Assembly (NCBI RefSeq): GCF_017515565.1
Contig: NZ_JAFWFN010000047.1
Location: forward strand, 1-64,000
DNA length: 64,000 bases
Direction: 5' to 3'
DNA from: Halomonas sp.
Lineage (GTDB): Bacteria; Pseudomonadota; Gammaproteobacteria; Pseudomonadales; Halomonadaceae
This document shows, piece after piece, positions 58,630 through 64,000 of the stretch. The first letter of the stretch is position 1. Each line of letters begins with the position of its first letter. The notes below the pieces were generated by a model. That model saw nothing but the letters and a program-made list of their open reading frames with translations. It was not told the DNA's origin and searched no databases. A program made the position numbers and the translations under genes.

Positions 58630-58654
58630 ACGCTATTGAATATTTCCAACGCTA

Positions 58655-58681
58655 GCGGCCGAGCAGAACATGCTCGGCCGC
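58655..58681 (+). promoter_or_regulatory. GC-rich hairpin after the acyltransferase gene
   Basis: A perfect 11-bp stem GCGGCCGAGCA/TGCTCGGCCGC with a five-base loop, but with no T-run on the plus strand. Possibly a transcript-stabilising or weak terminator structure. Confidence 0.45.
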
Positions 58682-58757
58682 CGAAAAAGTGCTATGGTCA
58701 AGGCAATAATTGTTCCGCTTGGCAGTTTCACCAAGCGCGGTCTTAAGGAGAGTCCTA

Positions 58758-59039
58758 ATGTCCGCCTCAGAAATTCAAAAAACACGCATCATCAACGAGC
58801 TGCATGGCTTTATACGCAAACTGCTCCAAGACCCAAAAATTCTTGAACAGGCGCTGGCCATTGCTCGCCAGCAGCTGGCCGAAGGCAATAGCGCTTCGGC
58901 GATGGCACGTATCGCTAACGAGATATCCGACACCACCAGCGTGCACATTCCTGAAGACCCCGCAGAGCACTCCGACGCCGACAAGCTGTTTTTGAACGTG
59001 CTGCGCGAAGTGGTGCAAGAAGAGCAAGCGCTGTATTAG
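58758..59039 (+). CDS. Unknown 93-residue protein
   Basis: A 93-residue helical, acidic protein (MSASEIQKTRIINELHGFI). ATG at 58758 has AAGGAGAG upstream. No family recognised. Confidence 0.65.
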   Translation: MSASEIQKTRIINELHGFIRKLLQDPKILEQALAIARQQLAEGNSASAMARIANEISDTTSVHIPEDPAEHSDADKLFLNVLREVVQEEQALY

Positions 59040-59177
59040 CGTTAAGAATTCTTGTTAGTTTTTAGCAACCGCTATTGACGACAAACAGTTCTAGCGCACG
59101 ATTTTACGTTACCGGCGAAGTGCATTTATCCTTCGCCGTCTTTATTTGTTATGGCCTAACCGGAAGCATCATTCACC

Positions 59178-61214
59178 ATGTCCAACACTGCCCCGCGCAA
59201 CATTTTGGTGACCAGCGCGCTCCCCTATGCGAATGGAGCGATTCACCTCGGTCACCTGCTTGAGTACATCCAAACGGATATCTGGGTGCGTTTTCAAAAA
59301 AGTCGTGGCCAGCAGTGCTACTACGTTTGCGCCGATGATGCCCATGGCACCGCCATTATGCTGCGCGCTGAGCAGGAAGGCATCACCCCAGAGGCATTGA
59401 TCGCCCGCGTCTCCCAAGACCACCAAGAAGACTTTGCCCGCTTTGGCGTTGGGTTTGATAACTACCACTCCACCCATTCCGACGAAAACCGTTATTTTAG
59501 TGAACTGATCTACACAAGCCTGCGCGATAAAGGCCATATTGCCACTCGCGATATTGAGCAGATGTTTGACCCTCAAAAAGGCCTGTTCCTGGCGGATCGC
59601 TTTATTAAAGGCACCTGCCCCAAGTGCGGTGCAGATGATCAGTACGGCGATAACTGTGAAAAGTGTGGTGCGACCTACACCCCTGCAGATTTGATTAACC
59701 CAGTTTCAGCTATCTCAGGCGCAACCCCCGAGGTACGCAGCTCTACCCACTACTTCTTCAAGTTGCCTGATTTCGCCGAATTTCTTCAGCAGTGGATTAA
59801 CGACGGTCACGTTCAGCCACAAATTCGCAATAAGCTTATGGAGTGGTTCGAATCCGGGTTTAACGAGTGGGACATCTCCCGAGACGCGCCTTACTTTGGC
59901 TTTGAAATCCCCGACGCTCCAGGCAAATACTTCTATGTGTGGCTTGATGCCCCCATTGGTTACTTGGCTAGCTTTAAAAACCTTTGCGACCGCGAAGGAA
60001 TTGATTTCGATAGTTTCTGGCACAAAGACTCAAGCGCCGAGGTTTACCACTTCATTGGTAAAGACATTGTCTACTTCCACGCGCTGTTTTGGCCCGCCAT
60101 GCTCCATGGCGCCGACCTACGCACCCCTACGGCGGTTAATTGCCACGGCTTTTTAACCGTCGATGGTGCCAAGATGTCCAAGTCACGCGGCACTTTTATT
60201 AAAGCCGCTACTTATGCCGAGCACCTCAACCCAGAATACTTGCGCTACTACTTTGCAGCGAAGCTAACCTCGAAGGTCGACGATTTAGACCTCAATTTGG
60301 AAGATTTCGCCGCACGGGTTAACTCTGATCTGGTCGGCAAAGTGGTTAACATCGCCAGCCGCTGCGCAGGCTTTGTGAAAAAAATCGGTAACGGCACCTT
60401 GGCAGAACACTGTGCCGAGCCCCAGATGGTGGCGCGCTTTATTGCTGCCGGCGAAGATATTGCGGGCGATTTCGAAGCGCGGGAGTTTAGCCGAGCCATG
60501 CGCAAAATCATGGAATTGGCAGATGAGGCCAATACCTATATTGCTGAAAAAGAACCCTGGGCACTGGCAAAACAGGATGGCCGCGATAGCGAGGTGCTAG
60601 AGATCTGCTCCGTAGGCATCAACCTGTTCCGTCAGTTAATGGTCTACCTCGCTCCGGTAGTGCCTGTAATGGCTGAACAAGCCCGAGAGTTCCTCAAGCT
60701 TGACTCCCTGGACTGGGAAAGCCGTGGTGATGTGTTGATCAATCATCCGATCAATAAGTTTAAACCCCTAATGACGCGGGTTGAGCGTGACAAAATCGAC
60801 GCCATGATTGAGGGCTCCAAGGAGGATTTAGTGGAAGAACAGAAGCTGAAGAACACCCCCAAAGGCCCCTTGGCAGACGACCCTATTGCTGCAGAAATCA
60901 GCTTTGACGACTTTGCTAAAGTAGACCTGCGCATTGCTCGCATCGCGAAAGCGCAATACGTTGAAGGTGCGGATAAACTCCTGCAGCTAACCCTGGATTT
61001 GGGCGGCGAAACCCGCAATGTCTTTTCAGGCATTCGGTCAGCCTACTCGCCAGAAGCGCTTGAAGGCCGCTTAACCGTCATGGTCGCTAACTTAGCGCCA
61101 CGCAAGATGCGCTTTGGTGTGTCGGAAGGCATGGTACTGGCTTCTGCTAACAACGAGGGTATTTACCTGCTCTCCCCCGACTCTGGCGCAGAGCCAGGTC
61201 AGCGTGTAACGTAA
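59178..61214 (+). CDS. metG: Methionyl-tRNA synthetase
   Basis: A 678-residue enzyme with the class I HIGH-type motif HLGH ([10 protein letters not shown]), KMSKS (GAKMSKSRG), two CxxC zinc pairs (CPKCGAD, CEKCGAT) and the C-terminal EMAP-like tRNA-binding domain from about residue 575 ([11 protein letters not shown]). Dimeric form as in E. coli. Confidence 0.98.
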   Translation: MSNTAPRNILVTSALPYANGAIHLGHLLEYIQTDIWVRFQKSRGQQCYYVCADDAHGTAIMLRAEQEGITPEALIARVSQDHQEDFARFGVGFDNYHSTHSDENRYFSELIYTSLRDKGHIATRDIEQMFDPQKGLFLADRFIKGTCPKCGADDQYGDNCEKCGATYTPADLINPVSAISGATPEVRSSTHYFFKLPDFAEFLQQWINDGHVQPQIRNKLMEWFESGFNEWDISRDAPYFGFEIPDAPGKYFYVWLDAPIGYLASFKNLCDREGIDFDSFWHKDSSAEVYHFIGKDIVYFHALFWPAMLHGADLRTPTAVNCHGFLTVDGAKMSKSRGTFIKAATYAEHLNPEYLRYYFAAKLTSKVDDLDLNLEDFAARVNSDLVGKVVNIASRCAGFVKKIGNGTLAEHCAEPQMVARFIAAGEDIAGDFEAREFSRAMRKIMELADEANTYIAEKEPWALAKQDGRDSEVLEICSVGINLFRQLMVYLAPVVPVMAEQAREFLKLDSLDWESRGDVLINHPINKFKPLMTRVERDKIDAMIEGSKEDLVEEQKLKNTPKGPLADDPIAAEISFDDFAKVDLRIARIAKAQYVEGADKLLQLTLDLGGETRNVFSGIRSAYSPEALEGRLTVMVANLAPRKMRFGVSEGMVLASANNEGIYLLSPDSGAEPGQRVT

Positions 61215-61233
61215 TTTAGCTAAGGTATCCGCT

Positions 61234-61265
61234 AAGGGCAGAGGCTGTACGCCTCTGCCCTTTTA
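61234..61265 (+). terminator. Terminator of metG
   Basis: A 10-bp GC stem GGGCAGAGGC/GCCTCTGCCC with A/T extension, five-base loop, followed by TTTT. Confidence 0.93.
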
Positions 61266-61316
61266 TTATTTAAGATAACAATAATAGTTTAACCTGACTT
61301 TCATCTGAGATGCTCC

Positions 61317-62918
61317 ATGGCTAATCGCTGTACCACTTCTCTACGCTTTCGCTTTTTGATTGCCCTTACCAGCGTTTTTCTACTGGCAGTAATAGTGCTT
61401 GGCCTGCTAACTCGGTTTGTATTTTTTCCAGCCCTCTATAAAGAAGAGCAGTCCATTATTATTAATGAAATGGACCGCCTTGAACGCAGCGTCACGGTTA
61501 ATCAACAGCAACTTCAAGCCCAGGCACGCGACTGGGCAACCTGGGACGACACCTACGAATTTGTCCAAGGCAACTACCCGCGCTACGCCGAGGTAAACTT
61601 CAGCCAGAGCATGTTTGAAGAGATGCGTTATAAGCTGATGGCCTTTTTTAACGCCGATGGCGAGGTTCACTTTCTTGGCGGCTTGAACCCTACTACAGGG
61701 CAGTATCAAACCTGTGAAACGGCTACCCAAACATGCAGCTGGATGATGCCTTATGTGGTCTCAATGCAGCGCTCCATTCAAGAAGGTAGCGACCAAAAGC
61801 ACAACGTACTTTATACCCACCCCGCGCCAACCATGGTGGCGTCCAGCCCAATTCTGCGCACTGACTCCAGCGGCCCGCCCACCGGCTGGCTGTTTAAAGT
61901 ACGCGCCATGAACAGTGACTGGCTGGGCGTACTAAGCGAGCTCACTGGTATGCCGCTCTCGCTTACTGTGCGCCCAATCGCATCGATACCCGCATCTCGC
62001 ACCACCTCTACTATTATGGGGAACACGGTGCTTGCCGAACGCTTTCTTACCACCTATCAGCCCGGTGCCATAATTGCGATCAGTAGCCGCCTAGAGCGCG
62101 ACCGTTACTTAGCGGGCTTACGCTCATTACGCTATGTGCTGTTATGGACGGGTGTAATGATGCTGTTGGTGATTGTCGCCGTTCTGGTGCTGTTGCAAAA
62201 AATGATATTAGCCCCGCTGCGCGCACTCACTCTTTTTACCGAACAACTTAGTCAGGAATCGTTACCTCAACACGGATTGACCCACCGCAGTGACGAAATA
62301 GGCCTCTTGGCGAGAGCCTTTGAGCGCCAATTTACCCGCCAGCGTCAGCTCAATGAAAAATTAAGTATTCTCTCCACCCACGACACTTTAACGGGATTGC
62401 CTAACCGTCGCCTTTTTGATCACGAGTTACAGCGCGCTGTAGAGCAAGCGATAGCCCATCACACCCCTGTTGCGGTGATGATGCTCGACATCGATCATTT
62501 TAAATTATTTAACGACCACTACGGCCATCCCAAGGGCGACCACTGCCTCGCTACCGTGAGCGCAAAACTTCAAGCGTTTGCCGAGAATAATGACGTTTTG
62601 ATTGCCCGAACCGGCGGCGAAGAGTTCTCTGTACTCGCAGAGATGCCCGCCGACCAGGCGCACCGGTTAGCCAACGCCATTAATGCGGAAATTGATGCGC
62701 TTAACTACCCCCACGCTTTTTCACCGGTTGCCCCCCACCTTACCTTTAGTATTGGTATAAGTACCTTGGAGATAGATGAGCACTTTACACCTTCGGCACT
62801 CATGAGCACCGCCGACCAAGCACTCTACCAAGCTAAAAAAGCCGGGCGGCATCAGGTGCGTCTTTATGCACCACCGCTAGCCAATGAAACAGTTTCTGCG
62901 CACAATACGCCGCCATGA
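61317..62918 (+). CDS. Membrane diguanylate cyclase with CHASE4 sensor domain
   Basis: A 533-residue protein with an N-terminal transmembrane helix (15-37), a periplasmic CHASE4 domain ([13 protein letters not shown] near residue 73) and a second membrane helix near 275-297. HAMP-like and GGDEF domains follow. The active-site motif is GGEEF at 433-437. The inhibitory RxxD site just upstream is missing: the position has E-N-N-D. It should make c-di-GMP in response to an unknown signal. The last codons overlap rsxA by four bases (ATGA). Confidence 0.92.
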   Translation: MANRCTTSLRFRFLIALTSVFLLAVIVLGLLTRFVFFPALYKEEQSIIINEMDRLERSVTVNQQQLQAQARDWATWDDTYEFVQGNYPRYAEVNFSQSMFEEMRYKLMAFFNADGEVHFLGGLNPTTGQYQTCETATQTCSWMMPYVVSMQRSIQEGSDQKHNVLYTHPAPTMVASSPILRTDSSGPPTGWLFKVRAMNSDWLGVLSELTGMPLSLTVRPIASIPASRTTSTIMGNTVLAERFLTTYQPGAIIAISSRLERDRYLAGLRSLRYVLLWTGVMMLLVIVAVLVLLQKMILAPLRALTLFTEQLSQESLPQHGLTHRSDEIGLLARAFERQFTRQRQLNEKLSILSTHDTLTGLPNRRLFDHELQRAVEQAIAHHTPVAVMMLDIDHFKLFNDHYGHPKGDHCLATVSAKLQAFAENNDVLIARTGGEEFSVLAEMPADQAHRLANAINAEIDALNYPHAFSPVAPHLTFSIGISTLEIDEHFTPSALMSTADQALYQAKKAGRHQVRLYAPPLANETVSAHNTPP

Positions 62919-63496
62919 GCGAACTCTTTATCATTTTGATTAGCACCGCGCTGGTCAACAATTTTGTACTGGTACAGTTTTTAGGGCTTTGCCCTTTCAT
63001 GGGCGTTTCCAATAAGCTGGAATCGGCCATGGGTATGTCGCTGGCCACCACCTTTGTACTTACGCTTGCCTCCGCTGCCAGCTACGTGGTGTATCACGGT
63101 TTACTGGTGCCTTTTGATATTACCTATCTGCGTACCATTAGCTTTATTGTAGTGATCGCTGCCGTCGTACAGTTCACCGAAATAATGGTGCGCCAGCTCA
63201 GCCCCCTGTTGCATCAGGTGTTGGGTATTTTTTTGCCGTTGATTACCACCAACTGTGCCGTACTCGGGGTAGCTCTACTGTCACTTAACCGCGAGCTAAG
63301 TTTTTTCCACACGACGCTCTATGGCCTAGGCGCAGCGCTGGGGTTCTCGCTGATCCTGGTACTGTTTGCCGCGATGCGCGAGCGCTTGGCCAGCGCAGAT
63401 GTACCCATGCCTTTTAAGGGGGCAGCCATCGCAATGATTACCGCGAGCCTTATGTCGCTAGCATTTCTTGGTTTTTCTGGCTTGGTGCAGGGGTAG
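62915..63496 (+). CDS. rsxA: Electron transport complex protein RsxA (RnfA)
   Basis: A 193-residue integral membrane subunit of the Rsx/Rnf ferredoxin-NAD oxidoreductase complex, with about six helices and the typical [14 protein letters not shown] near residue 15. Overlaps the cyclase gene by four bases; rsxB follows three bases after its stop. Confidence 0.95.
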   Translation: MSELFIILISTALVNNFVLVQFLGLCPFMGVSNKLESAMGMSLATTFVLTLASAASYVVYHGLLVPFDITYLRTISFIVVIAAVVQFTEIMVRQLSPLLHQVLGIFLPLITTNCAVLGVALLSLNRELSFFHTTLYGLGAALGFSLILVLFAAMRERLASADVPMPFKGAAIAMITASLMSLAFLGFSGLVQG

Positions 63497-63499
63497 CCC

Positions 63500-64000
63500 A
63501 TGGGCGATACATTTTCATGGTGGGGCATTGTCAGCGCAATCGGCGTGCTTACGGGGCTAGGTATTATCTTTGGAGCACTGCTGGGCATGGCCAGCGAACG
63601 CTTTAAAAGCGAAGAGAACCCGCTGGTTGAACAAATTAATGCGCTGCTGCCGCAAACCCAGTGCGGCCAGTGCGGCTACCCTGGCTGCCGCCCCTACGCC
63701 GAAGCCATCAACCAAGGCGATGCCCTCAACAAGTGCCCGCCCGGCGGCGACGCCACTATTCACGCATTGGCCGACCTATTAGGCCGAGAACCAGCGCCTT
63801 TAGATGGTGAAGCGGCCATCGACGATACCGTGGCGTTTATCCGCGAGGCGGAATGCATTGGCTGCACTAAGTGCATTCAGGCGTGCCCGGTTGATGCCAT
63901 TATTGGGGCCGCCAAACAGATGCATACCGTGATCGAGGATGAGTGCACCGGCTGTGACTTATGTGTAGCCCCCTGCCCCGTGGATTGCATTGATATGCTA
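63500..64000 (+). CDS. rsxB: Electron transport complex protein RsxB (RnfB), 5' part
   Basis: The gene starts at ATG 63500 and runs past the window edge. The visible part has an N-terminal membrane anchor, the Fe-S motif CGQCGYPGC and two ferredoxin-type clusters ([24 protein letters not shown]). It is the iron-sulfur subunit of the Rsx/Rnf complex. Confidence 0.95.
   Translation, partial: MGDTFSWWGIVSAIGVLTGLGIIFGALLGMASERFKSEENPLVEQINALLPQTQCGQCGYPGCRPYAEAINQGDALNKCPPGGDATIHALADLLGREPAPLDGEAAIDDTVAFIREAECIGCTKCIQACPVDAIIGAAKQMHTVIEDECTGCDLCVAPCPVDCIDML

Noticed and set aside
1-64000. CRISPR array or insertion sequence
   Set aside because: No regularly spaced repeat of 23-40 bases and no transposase were seen; the only mobility gene is the integrase at 9418.

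Overview
The window looks like chromosome of a moderately GC-rich, halophilic gammaproteobacterium close to Halomonas/Vreelandella. The evidence is gene order and protein type: pilB-pilC-pilD-coaE-yacG, gyrA-serC-pheA-(tyrA-aroA fusion)-cmk-rpsA, metG next to rsxAB, an MvaT-type H-NS protein, and PpnN. No 16S rRNA or other taxonomic marker is present, so the genus is an inference.

Layout. 1-9.2 kb is core: gcvH and gcvP (glycine cleavage), a convergent LysR regulator, ppnN, a TauE-type permease, a small unknown protein and a secreted unknown protein. 9.2-35.2 kb is one integrated element of about 26 kb. It is bounded by a 48-bp direct repeat that is the 3' part of a tRNA-Pro(GGG) gene; the complete tRNA sits at the right end. 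A tyrosine integrase lies just inside the left end, and a two-part TGTCACCT arm-type repeat lies inside both ends. The right 6 kb of the element resembles a phage satellite or integrative mobilizable element: an AlpA-like DNA-binding protein, a primase/helicase-like ATPase, a small-terminase-like protein and small unknowns, with no capsid genes. The central 17 kb (11.3-28.6 kb) is a BREX phage-defence operon on the minus strand.

The BREX operon reads brxE-brxA-brxB-brxC-pglX-[HEPN-like]-[ParA/MinD-like KGGVGR ATPase]-[P-loop ATPase]-pglZ-brxL, followed by a separate winged-helix gene. This matches no standard BREX type as I know them. It combines the type 1 core with brxE (type 6). It carries a translationally coupled three-gene insert between pglX and pglZ. 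Its BrxL ends in a MIT_C-like domain and shows no Lon-type protease domain. The PglX specificity region is strikingly AT-rich against its GC-rich flanks, which suggests a swapped target-recognition domain. This is the most interesting part of the window.

35.3-64 kb returns to core: an inositol-monophosphatase-family protein, a CigR-like secreted protein, two type IV pilins, pilBCD, coaE (with an in-frame stop that seems to remove the last helix), yacG, a Tus-family replication terminator protein, an AraC regulator, mvaT, the rpsA-cmk-tyrA/aroA-pheA-serC-gyrA cluster, a thioesterase, rdgC, an acyltransferase, metG, a CHASE4-GGDEF cyclase and the start of rsxAB, which runs off the right edge.
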